DNA of 64,000 nt from Sphagnum compactum (Eukaryota > Bryophyta > Sphagnopsida > Sphagnales), in assembly GCA_965153455.1 (NCBI GenBank), contig OZ234493.1, positions 30,990,213 to 31,054,212 of the forward strand. The letters run 5' to 3'. The position numbers and the translations under genes are program-made. A model generated the notes under the pieces. That model ran no database searches. It was not told the DNA's origin and was given only the letters and a program-made list of their open reading frames with translations. How positions within the stretch are numbered: position 1 is the first letter of the stretch; each line of letters begins with the position of its first letter. This document shows, piece after piece, positions 52,241 to 62,189 of this stretch.

Positions 52241-53339
52241 GGTTGGGAGGGAGGGGTGGGCAGGGGGGGATTTTATTCTTGCAAATTTCTCTGGCACAGA
52301 TTCTTTTGTTGAAAAACACTCTGTTTTTTTTCTATCAGAGTTTTTGTTTGCAACTGTTTTGTTTGTTTCATTTCCTCCTCATCAGTCTGCTCACTATTTT
52401 TTGAGATTGCCATCTGCAGAAACAAAAAAGCCACTGCAGACTGCAAGTAACTTCAAAAAGGAGGGAGAGAGAGAGAGAGAGAAAGATCATTTCCTCTTGA
52501 GAAATCCTTTCTTCAAGTCTGTGTTTGAGATGATCCTTCTGAACTCAAGATTCCTATCTGTGAGCCCACCAACCATTTGCTTCTTCACCTTCCAAGGTTG
52601 GCAGAGAGACAAACAATCACAATAGATATCTAACACATGCCAACCACCCAAGACCCAATACCTTTCAGTCATACATCTGACAGACAAAAGACATCACCAT
52701 GCTTGCTTGTAAATTGATGACAAGATGCTAGTGTCTTGATTCTGCCAAGCTTCTTCTCCAATAAGAAAATTAGACAGCAAAGGACTAGTCAGTAGTGTAT
52801 CAGTCTCCAGGAGGAAGCCATTTGTCATACAAAAACAGCACCCAAGAAAAACAAAGAAGAAAGAGTATCCATAGCCACAGCAGTAGTTGGTGGTACATGG
52901 AGTTCAACTCAAAGAGAGAGACCATAGGTATTCAACTGCAGCTGAATCTTCCAGCTTCACCCACAGATGATAGGACTTTCTGTGTGCTTGTTGGAGATCT
53001 GGACAGACGTTAATGTGTCTCGATGATCAATCACCCCACCCGCACTCTCATGTCTTGATGATCACCCCACCTGTGCCCTCTCTCCTGGATATTGCAACTG
53101 CACAACAATGCACATGAATGGCTCATCCCAAAGTTTTCCATGCTGTAGATCTCAAGACACAGCAGTACACCATCACAGGGAGACTGAGACTGTTGGAGTT
53201 GAGCTTGATAAAATTGGCTTTTACTTGAGAGCCTGTAACTCAATACTGGATTTTGAAGGGCTACTGCTTGAGCAAGTCTTCTCTTTTACTGTCTCTGAGT
53301 CCATAGAATCTGCCGGGCAGCATGATGGTGTATGTGTTG

Positions 53340-56300
53340 CTATGATAGCTTCAACTTCAGCATTTGTAATATGCTTATGGCTCTGTTTGCGAGTGCATCA
53401 TCTTCTAGGTGCCAGTCACATGCCAGCACCAATGCCAGTATTCCTCCACCATCAATATTTGTCCCCTGCAAATGGTAACCCTTTGCAACTGCTAAATCAT
53501 GAGAGGAAGTCTCAGGGGACACACGAATATGTATTGATTTGCCTTGTATGCTTTCTTCTTTCTCCTCTAAAACTCCCTCGCCAAAGGACTCAACCAGATG
53601 CAGATAGATCAAGTGAAGAATTGCAGATGATGTCATTGGCTCTAGGGCAGTGGTGGCTTCTTCTGTTCTCACACTAAGAAGTTCCAGATCTTGTTGACCT
53701 TTACTCCCATTTGACAGGCTCTCAACCGGGGTGGATGGATCCGGGATGGCATTGATATCGAGCGTGATGCAGCCACTGTTGACCATTCTGTCAGAATTCT
53801 CAAACCTGTTGGTCACCACCATAGGAGATGATGGGCCAGATACGTCTCTGAATGCTGGAGACTCGAATTCAGAACCTTCTTCTCCTGAGTCTTCCAACAC
53901 TGGCTCCCGCTCCAGATCAAGACTTAGGTGCCGTTGTAAGTCCATGCGGTACCGTTTCTTGGACGTCTCTTTCTCCATTTCCTCCTAAAAGCAAAAACAT
54001 GAACTCTGCTTAACCACAACACCCTTCAGAAACTAGCAACAGATTGTTAGCTAAGAACACATAAGATTCAATATGTGTTGCAGGATCCCTCTTACCTCAT
54101 CTGATACTTGAGGAATGTTTGTTTCCATAGCCACTGGACTTTCTGTGCTGCCAGCTTGAAGAGGTTGTACAGATTCAGGTGATGGTATGTTCTGGTGGTG
54201 ATGTTCCAGTGGTAACAAGTTGTCGCAAGCAAGGTACATTGGACACATGCATGAGAAGCTCATGCCATGTGATGCTACCCCTAAGACAGATTCGACTTCA
54301 CTTGGGTGGATTAGTTTGATCCTCGAGGAGTCCTCCATAATCAAGACTCCTTCTACCGGAACTCCCGCTCTCACATGTGGCAGCTGCTGCCCCTGGTGAA
54401 CTGTCTGCAGCTGCCGTTGGGCATCAGGCAAAGCCACCGGATTCATTTCCTTAGCCATCTCTGCTGCTAAAGGGACAGCTGTTGCTTGTTGGATAATGGA
54501 CTGGTTAACAGGAGCCTTGAGGAGCTGTTTGGAAATGCCCATTTTCACCAAGCAGCGGGATTCAACTTCAATGGTCTCAAGGTTTGCTGGATCATAACAT
54601 GGAATGCCTGCAATGATCACGAATGACAGATGTGAGTGATTTGCAACAACAGGATCCAAAAGAGGCTCAAACTCTGGTGTTTCTGCTGCAACTTTTTGTG
54701 AACTTAAACCCTAAATCCCCCTTACACACCCATCGTTTGCAAATTCACTTCTGACTACAACTGGTGAACAAACAGTAGCATGTTCTCAGCACAAGCATCT
54801 TCCTCAAACCTCAACACCATGACCTTGAAGAAAAACAAGTTGGATGGTGGTCAGTTGTGAACTTCTCACCTAAATCTGTGGCAATCTTGTTCTTCAACAG
54901 GACCATTTTCAGCTTCTCTCCATGAACAAGGACTACATTGCGGGGTGCCACATGCTTGACAAGGTCTAGAATGCCCTTAGCATCCGTGTGGGCACTGAAT
55001 GACAAGTGCTGGACCTGTAATATGTAACATAACAACAATGGGGATGAGACTCAGGATTTTGTTTGTATAGCTAGGAAGAGCATTGCGAGACCACATTGAT
55101 TGGGACAAGTTGCAGTAGCTTCTTTGAGGAGGTCACTGAGAGATGTGTATATATGAAAACAAGGGGTATGATAGTATCACACTGTTCCAAACCTGGCAAC
55201 GCACATCCAACTGCGTGCGTTTGTCAATATCAATTTTGGTAGGTTTTCCGGACATCAACTTACTCCCAACAGTTCCTGCAACACAAAATCTGCTCCCACA
55301 CTGTCAATGATGCTCAAGGGAAAACAAGCCAGTGTACAAACCAGTGTTGCGCGGGTACCTGGTTTGGAGGTTTAGAACTGGAGGTTCTGGTTAGTAAAAC
55401 CCGAACTGGAACCAAGTTTGATTTTTGGAACTGGAATTAGAACCAGGGTTCCCAATTTTTTAGGAACTGGGACAGGAATTAGCAATGGAAGCAGGGTTCT
55501 CAAGCTTTTAGCAACTAGAACTGGAATGGGGACCTAGAACTGGATTCCAGGCCCCATTTCTTTGGGAACGAGAACCAGAACCAAAACTGTTCTAAGTTTT
55601 TTTAAAGAACTGGAACCAGAGGTTGTTCATAAAAGTCAAGAACCACCCAACATTGGTACAAACTCGATACACAAACTCAGATTAGCAACACCAACCCTGA
55701 CATGATGTGCATCAAAGTAGAAAATGGATCAGTGATCATACACGGCACAGTGCAGAACCAGCTACAGTTGTGCATGGATTGTTACTCTAAGGCCCATTTG
55801 CAAACTGATGAGTGGGTTTGCTGCCTGTACTGTGACTGGCAAGTAAGCATGAGATCAATTTCTGCACTGAAATGGTAGCAATCTTTTGAATTTATTTGCA
55901 CATGTGTTGGGCCGAAAGAAGGAGAGAGACAGAGAAAAAGACAGTAAGCAAGTGAGAATTTGCACCCCGGCAGGATGATCATGTTGGCGTCTGAAGGTGC
56001 CCAATGCTTAAAGACCTCCAGAGACAGGCCTCCACTCAGCATTCCAGGCGTGGCAAACAGAACACAAGGCCCTGGTGCATCAATCTGAGAGCGCTCGAAT
56101 GGAGTCACTGGAATCAACAAGAACACTGCATCATTTGCTGCCAAAGTACACAATGTCTGAGCTCTCAATCAGACTGCAACATCTACTGCACATGATGAGA
56201 TTGTTCTATCACAATGTGGCAACAGAATGGGTTTCTTTTAAATACCATGTTTGAAGTCAAATGTGTTGCGAGTGACATACGTGTCTTTAACTTTCTGGTT

Positions 56301-59300
56301 TGTCCAGCTGATTAACAGCTTGTAATACACATTTGCCTGCATGGTTAGCCCTGCATCAACCAACTGCTGCACTCATATCTCCTCACCACAGCCTTTGTGA
56401 CATGAAATTTCAACACAGCAAAGACAGAGATCACTTCCATCATGTGCGTTTCTCATGTGATTTTCAGACTTTTTGTTGCAGGCACACATAAAGAATGAGC
56501 TAACAAAGTGCTTGGCCTGAGAAAGATGGGCAGTGTTGGTTGCCTCCAATGTCATGGCAAAGAAAGGACGAGTGCATAGCCATTCTGCCTTCCCGAAACT
56601 ATTACCCATTTGACAGACATACCTGCAGAGAAGTAAATAGGGACTTTGAGATTCGTGCGTTCCCAATACTCATCAAGTAGTATACACAATTCCTGCCAAC
56701 AACCAACAAACTCAGCAATTCTTGCCTCAACCCAACTTACATCCAACATCAATCCTCATCAATCTACAACATTCATAGTAAAGACTGCAAACCAGCAATT
56801 CAACAGTGAAATGTAACTGTGAAAAATGAAAGTGGATGTATTGCAATGTGCAGGTGCACATCAGTCAGTAACTGGGCCAGTTATGGTTCTTCATATTGAA
56901 CTATGACAAATTCTACCCTACAACAATGCACTGGCAGTTGCAGAACAGCTTGACATACAGGTGGGTCTTGTAAGCCATACCTGAGCCCTCCCAAGGGCAA
57001 ACACAGGGATCAGCACTTTTCCACCTGCTGCCACACAAGTGTGTACCTGCCACAACAACCATCATGCTAGATCAGCTGGGGAGCAAGGCAACAAGGGGGA
57101 ATGACCACCCCCAAGTTGCAAAGGAAAGCACTTCTCACAAATACTACACATGCACTCCTGATCAAGTGTGGTGCAATGTAAGCTTACGGCTTTCAAAAAG
57201 TCTCGTTCACGGGCACGTTTGGAATCACGTACAGTTGTTGCATATGTGGATCTGAAAACATGATGATCAAACATGTCTGCTCAAACCTTTTCACAAGGAA
57301 TCCTGTAGTGGCTACTTCCAATGATAATGATACTGCTACTCCCACAGGCTGCTGACAAGGGACTTATGGTGCTACTACTATCAGAGGAAAAAGCACAGGA
57401 AGGAGTAGAAAACAAAAGGTAGCTAGCTACAATTGCAGGTATCCTCCTACTCTGTGATAAGTAGGTCTGGTTCCAGACGATCTATCTGAGCAGCTCCGAG
57501 ATGGCGATCTGGTGTCATGTTATAGTCTCCTGTATACACCACGGTATCATCCCCTGCTTTCACATAAAACATGGCTGCACCAAGCACCTGCAGGCCGGTT
57601 TGTGTGCAATATTTTCATCAACAAGTAATAATAGCTCCAAACATGAGAGATACATGATGATGATACACCAGAACAGACCTTGATATCCATCCAGTGAAAC
57701 CTTTGGATTTACCCCACATGGTGGAGAAGCAAGCATCAATATGGAGAAGGAACTCAATCTTACATGGCCTGCATAGTAAGCTCTTATCTCCAGGTCTGCA
57801 TCCACCTTGATCGTCTGCCGCAAATCAATTGCTGTCACTGTCAACCCTCCCACCCGTCCCCCAAGAACCACTGCATGTTGACTCTACTTTCCAGATGAGG
57901 CGCAAGTATAAGCAAGCAAAAGCTGGTCATGTGACAAGATGGGTTGGTGATTGGTTGGAGGATCCTACATTCTCTTTTTTACCTCTCCAAACTTCTGCCT
58001 TAAGCTTGCCTTTTGCATTTCAGAGGCATCAATCTCCTGTGACTCAAGAGAAGGAGAAGACCCAAGGAAACCAAGAAGAAAGAGGAACACACAAAAAGAA
58101 AATCCAAATGAAAAAGCCCAACAAAAGAAGAAGGACGAACAATCGGGGAAATCAGATGCAAAATTATAAGAGAATGAACTTCTACAGATGAAGAAAAATT
58201 GCATGAGAGAAACTGGCATCCAGCTTATGCACGCAGGTAAGTATTCAAACCATCTAGTGCACAAGTGGTTGCCAGAAATCTGAAGAAACTAATTGAAGAT
58301 CATGCAGGGATGCAAGCAAGAAGCCCCACAAGGGAAAAAAAAAACTGACCCCGTTTCATGCACTGCTGAATCTGCAGAACACTGAACTGCTCTTGCTCAC
58401 CCTTTCTATCCACCATCACCTTCCGATAATCCTCCAACATCAAAGGCGCCAGTGCTTTGGTTGGGTACTGCACAAAGAACCAAAAAAAAGTTGAGCAAAC
58501 ACACTGAGAGCACAACCACCAGAGAACAAAGGTCTCGTGTACAGGTAGGGAGGTAAGTCTGGAAAGCCCCCACAAGAAGAGATCATGAATCTTGACATCC
58601 CATGAATTCCAACAGACAATTCATTGTGATGATGCTTTTGAACTTACTGTCATGTAGATAGGACCTTCATAGCCACAGATTTCAGTGAAGTATGGAAGAG
58701 CGCCGATGTGATCCAAGTGACTGCAATACCACCATTTTGTCCCCACAGATTTGTCAAAGCAAGAAATGGAGAAGCAGCAAAAACCATTGCTGAGGGGAAA
58801 AACTTTGTTGGATCCTCCTCTTCTATCAACCAAATTTTGAGACCAGAATTGTCAGAAACAAGTTTTCATATTGAAGAAGGAAGGATCAATTCCACATGAA
58901 TCCATGACATTCAAGGCTCAAGAAAATCATACAACGGGGTTTAGGGTTTGGCACTTCAGAAGACAGAGAGTGTTTAGGGTTTGGAGCTCAAGAAGATAGA
59001 TAGCAGAGAAGGTTTAGGGTTTGAAGCTCAAGAAGATAGATAGCACAGAGGGTTAAGGGTTTGGAGCGAAGATGGATAGATAGTTAGCAGAGAGGGTTTG
59101 GGTTTGGAGCTCAAGAAGATAGATTGCAAGAGAAAGACAGGAAGGAGAATAAGGCGTGCATTGGTTTAGGGTTTGGAGCTCAAGAAGATGGATAGATAGC
59201 AAGAGAGGGTTTAGGGTTTGGAGCTAAAGAAGATGGATAGATAGCAGAGAAGGTTTAGGGTTTAGGGTTTAAGGTTTAGGGTGCTCAAGAAAATTGCAAG

Positions 59301-59711
59301 AGAAAGAAGGGAAGGAGGAGGCACGGATGTTTACAAATGGGTAACGATCACGCAATCGATAGCTTGAGTGTAATTGCCGGTCTTGGAAATGAAAGAGAAA
59401 TCCGGATAGCGTCGCTCATCCTGAAAACCCATGTGCATACCGCAGTCGAACATTACATTCTTGCCACCTACAGTGACAATGACGCAGCTCTTTCCCACAT
59501 CCTGACCAGCTCCTGTAATCAAATCAATCAACCAAAACACCCGCCCACGAGAAACAATTTTGCAATCAATAATTTGATCCGAGCGAGCGAGCGCCAAGGC
59601 AAAACCCAAAGAGGCAAAAGAATCTGAAAGCACAAAAACACAATCTGCAACAAACATTGCGGCACAGTTTTGTTTTGTTTTGTTACCAAGAGGAACACAC
59701 TTGATCAGCAT
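53340..59711 (-). CDS. INTS11: INTS11 / CPSF73-II, metallo-β-lactamase/β-CASP RNA endonuclease
   Basis: Fifteen exons joined by GT-AG introns with consistent phase, 816 residues: 59711-59687, 59512-59335, 58720-58648, 58467-58350, 57837-57764, 57587-57451, 57251-57188, 57046-56981, 56692-56623, 56350-56246, 56107-55966, 55289-55193, 55014-54870, 54607-54096, 53984-53340. The zinc-site motifs are complete: HFHLDH (residues 67-72), H156 (YYAGH), D177 (TGDYN), E202 (LLITE), H392 (SAHTD), H414 (LVHGE); the β-CASP core keeps FALGRAQE and FATPGML. This is the catalytic subunit that cuts nascent RNA, in Integrator for snRNA 3' ends. Residues to ~560 follow the family; [14 protein letters not shown] marks the C-terminal domain. 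The protein is ~200 residues longer than usual (~600), owing to inserts in exons 14-15 that are rich in S, E and P. Start: exon 1 encodes only MLIKCVPL plus one base. Divergent from cpSRP54. Confidence 0.93.
55355..55640. repeat. GAACTGGAA/GAACCAG minisatellite in INTS11 intron 11
   Basis: Degenerate short units (GGAACTGGAA, GAACCAGGG, TAGAACTGG) are repeated across the 676-base intron between exons 11 and 12. A similar phrase (TCAGTTCCAGTTGAACCAG) occurs at about 11318-11338. Confidence 0.65.
58936..59283. repeat. Telomere-motif minisatellite in INTS11 intron 2
   Basis: About eight units of 33-65 bases, each starting with GGTTTAGGGTTTGGAGCTC or a close variant and followed by AAGAAGATAGATAGCAGAGA. 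TTTAGGG is exact at about 58940, 58973, 59013, 59165, 59210, 59254, 59261 and 59275. The array fills the donor-side half of the 614-base intron. Confidence 0.85.
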
Positions 59712-60362
59712 TGCCCCCGGTTTTTTCTAGCTGCAGAACTTGAGATTGAATTCGCAATAACGTTGTTGAGATCGCATGAGAGAAACTCCAGAAGAAGAGC
59801 CTCACGTCAAGACTTCTGGAGATGGGTCCCGCAAGAATCTGTCTGTCGATTCCGGCAATCCTTCAACAACCCGCGTTTGGCTTAGGGTTTTTATCTATCC
59901 CTTGAGGAAATCCACTCTTGGGTGCTTCCAGGATTGGCAGCAGTTCCTCTCGAGGAATGCTGACGAATCTAGGGTTTGGGTTTTATAGCCGCGAGAGATA
60001 GATAGATAGATAGATAGATGGGTACATGCACTCGCGCGAGATTCTAGTCTGCGACTTCTCGCAATCGTCTTGAGGACCCATTTCGCTTCTCAATCTCTCC
60101 ACCCATCATCCGCATCCCCGCAGCTGAGGGATTCGAGAATCTAGGGTTTGGATTTCCATAACTGCGAGCGATAGATAGATAGATGGGTCCATGCGCACGC
60201 GCGAGATTCTAGTCCGCGACTGCTCGCAATCGTCTTGAGGAACCATTTCGGTTCGGTATCTCTCTACCCACCATCAGCATTCTCCCCCAGCCGAGGGATT
60301 CGTGAATCTAGGGTTTGGATTTCCGTGCGGAAGCCACCTTTGATGCACGCTTTGGTATCGGC
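59712..60362. promoter_or_regulatory. Divergent INTS11-cpSRP54 intergenic region
   Basis: Two start codons facing away from each other are 651 bases apart (INTS11 ATG at 59711 on minus, cpSRP54 ATG at 60363 on plus). CTAGGGTTTGG/AAACCCTA telo-box motifs occur at about 59969, 60141 and 60308. In plants telo-boxes are common in promoters of genes for translation and housekeeping. No clear TATA box is seen for either gene. Transcription starts are unknown. Confidence 0.6.
59965..60330 (+). repeat. ~170-bp tandem duplication in the divergent promoter
   Basis: Unit 1 is 59965-60136, unit 2 is 60137-60303, and a partial third starts at 60304; each begins GAATCTAGGGTTTGG. Shared landmarks are GATAGATAGATAGAT, GCGCGAGATTCTAGT, CTCGCAATCGTCTTGAGGA and CAGC.GAGGGATTCG. 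Copies differ by scattered substitutions and GATA copy number. Confidence 0.9.
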
Positions 60363-62189
60363 ATGGCAAGCACGAGCGCGGCCTGTCAACGGCAGTGGTT
60401 GAGTCCTGTGTGTAGCGTACAGACTGCTCCAGAGAGCCATCATTGGAGATCTGTAGCTAAACCTGGCACTTGGAGAGTAGCGCCTTCTTCTTCTTCTTCT
60501 TCTAGGGTTAGGAGGAGTTCCTCCTTCTCGTTTTCTCGGCCGGTTGATGGGTCATGGGAGTTTTCGAGCAATGCAATGTTTGGAGGAGGGATGCAGTTAC
60601 ATCTTGCATTCAATGTTGGCAGAGGAGCATTTGGGCACAGGAGAGGAGGAGCAAGAGGAGGAAGAGAAAGAAGAGGAAGGCAAGAAAGAGGGCCTCTTGT
60701 TGTCAAGGCAGCTGTGTTCGACCAGCTCACGAATAGTCTGGAAGCAGCATGGAGCAAACTGCGAAAGGAGGACGTTCTGACAAGAGAAAACATCAAGGAG
60801 CCCATGCAGGATGTAAGAAGAGCTTTACTGGAGGCTGATGTGAGCTTGCCAGTAGTGCGTAGGTTTGTGAAATCAGTTTCAGAGAAAGCAGTAGGCACAG
60901 GAGTGATCCGTGGAGTGAGACCAGATCAGCAGCTGATCAAGGTGGTGAATGACGAGCTGATGAGTCTGATGGGTGGAGAGATGGTGGGCTTGGAGTTCTC
61001 CAAAACAAAAGGAACTCCCACTGTCATTCTCATGGCAGGTTTACAAGGAGTGGGCAAGACAACTGCCTGTGGGAAGCTGGCTCTCTACTGCAAGAAGAAG
61101 GGCAAGAGCTGTATGATGGTGGCAACAGATGTGTACAGACCAGCAGCCATTGATCAGCTTGTCACCCTGGGCAAGCAGGTGGATGTTCCTGTGTTTGAAG
61201 CTGGGAACCAAATCCGACCAGCAGAGATTGCCAAAAGGGGACTTGCAGAGGCGAAGAAGAAAGGAGTGGAAGTAGTGATTGTGGACACTGCAGGAAGATT
61301 GCAAGTAGATAGAGGAATGATGGATGAACTGAAGCAGATCAAACAAGTGGTGAATGCAACAGAAGTGCTGCTGGTTGTGGATGCCATGACAGGACAAGAA
61401 GCTGCAAAGCTTGTGGCTTCTTTCAATTTGGAAGTGGGCATTACTGGAGCTATCTTAACCAAGCTGGATGGTGATTCTCGAGGTGGTGCAGCATTGAGTG
61501 TGAAGGAAGTCTCAGGCAAGCCAATCAAGTTTGTTGGAGAGGGAGAAGGGATGAATGCATTGGAGCCTTTCTATCCTAATCGAATGGCGAGCCGCATTTT
61601 GGGAATGGGAGATGTGTTGACATTCGTGGAGAAGGCAGAAGAAGTGATGCTGAAAGAGGATGCTGAGGAGATGCAGAGGCGGATATTGGAAGCCAAGTTT
61701 GATTTCAATGATTTTCTGAAGCAAAGCCGCAATCTGGCACGCATGGGTTCAATGGGTGGTCTTGTGAAGCTCATTCCTGGCATGAATAAGGTGACTCCGC
61801 AACAGATTCGTGAAGCTGAGAAGAGTCTCAAAATCACTGAATCCATGATCAATTCAATGACACCCAAGGAACGCGCAGATCCTGAGCTTCTTGCAAAGTC
61901 GCCTTCACGAAGGCGACGAGTTGCACTCGGTTCTGGAAGAACCCAAGAGCAGGTCAGTGCTTTAGTCTCACAGATTTTTCAAATGCGGGTTCGAATGAAG
62001 AACCTGGCAACTATGATGCAAGGTGGTTCAATCCCTGGTTTGGAAGGACTGGATGACCCACTCAATGGCAGATCAAAAGCAGCACCTGGCACTGCCAAAA
62101 GGAAGAAGAAGACTCGATCCGGATTTCAATCCCAGCTCATTGGCTCAGGAGCAGCAGATGCTCCAAAAGGTTTCGGTGCCAAGAAATGA
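60363..62189 (+). CDS. cpSRP54: Chloroplast signal recognition particle 54 kDa protein (cpSRP54)
   Basis: A single exon of 608 residues. ATG 60363 is the first in frame (the open frame continues upstream without ATG). Residues 1-~115 form a Ser/Arg-rich plastid transit peptide with Gly/Arg runs. Then come the SRP54 N domain ([17 protein letters not shown], ~118), the GTPase G domain with P-loop GLQGVGKTT (226-234), DTAGR (308-312) and TKLDGD (366-371), and the Met-rich M domain. Its RNA-binding motif [15 protein letters not shown] (513-527) keeps the GSG seen in RNA-binding SRP54. A basic AKRKKKTR (578-585) near the C-terminus sits where seed-plant cpSRP54 binds cpSRP43. Function: targets plastid-made and light-harvesting proteins to the thylakoid with cpFtsY. 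The family is usually ~530-565 residues; the excess is in the transit peptide. Divergent partner of INTS11. Confidence 0.97.
   Translation: MASTSAACQRQWLSPVCSVQTAPESHHWRSVAKPGTWRVAPSSSSSSRVRRSSSFSFSRPVDGSWEFSSNAMFGGGMQLHLAFNVGRGAFGHRRGGARGGRERRGRQERGPLVVKAAVFDQLTNSLEAAWSKLRKEDVLTRENIKEPMQDVRRALLEADVSLPVVRRFVKSVSEKAVGTGVIRGVRPDQQLIKVVNDELMSLMGGEMVGLEFSKTKGTPTVILMAGLQGVGKTTACGKLALYCKKKGKSCMMVATDVYRPAAIDQLVTLGKQVDVPVFEAGNQIRPAEIAKRGLAEAKKKGVEVVIVDTAGRLQVDRGMMDELKQIKQVVNATEVLLVVDAMTGQEAAKLVASFNLEVGITGAILTKLDGDSRGGAALSVKEVSGKPIKFVGEGEGMNALEPFYPNRMASRILGMGDVLTFVEKAEEVMLKEDAEEMQRRILEAKFDFNDFLKQSRNLARMGSMGGLVKLIPGMNKVTPQQIREAEKSLKITESMINSMTPKERADPELLAKSPSRRRRVALGSGRTQEQVSALVSQIFQMRVRMKNLATMMQGGSIPGLEGLDDPLNGRSKAAPGTAKRKKKTRSGFQSQLIGSGAADAPKGFGAKK

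Larger units (their letters stand above)
50588..53339. other. PPR 5' region and intergenic DNA with nested tandem repeats
   Basis: On the minus strand 50980-51403 has transit-peptide-like frames (for example from ATG 51403) that might be exon 1 of the PPR gene, but I cannot fix the splice sites. GAA runs sit at 51275-51300 and 51527-51545. Two tandem repeats are listed separately. A GA run lies at about 52466-52484. Plus-strand frames such as 51523-52032 and 52098-52625 are repeat-driven and unsupported. Confidence 0.35.

Noticed and set aside
52098-52625. 175-codon ORF on the plus strand
   Set aside because: Opens with a non-ATG codon and covers the 75-bp tandem repeat; no recognisable domain.
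53108-53677. 189-codon ORF on the plus strand
   Set aside because: Mostly antisense to INTS11 exon 15 and its 3' flank; no motifs.
57829-58191. 120-codon ORF on the plus strand
   Set aside because: Lies over an INTS11 intron and exon 5 antisense; low-complexity K/N-rich.
59776-59988. Plus-strand ORF just upstream of cpSRP54 (possible extra exon or uORF)
   Set aside because: Not in frame or spliceable to the cpSRP54 start by any clear donor; cpSRP54 already has a complete transit peptide.
60440-60898. 152-codon ORF antisense to cpSRP54
   Set aside because: Shadow of the cpSRP54 coding strand; no independent features.
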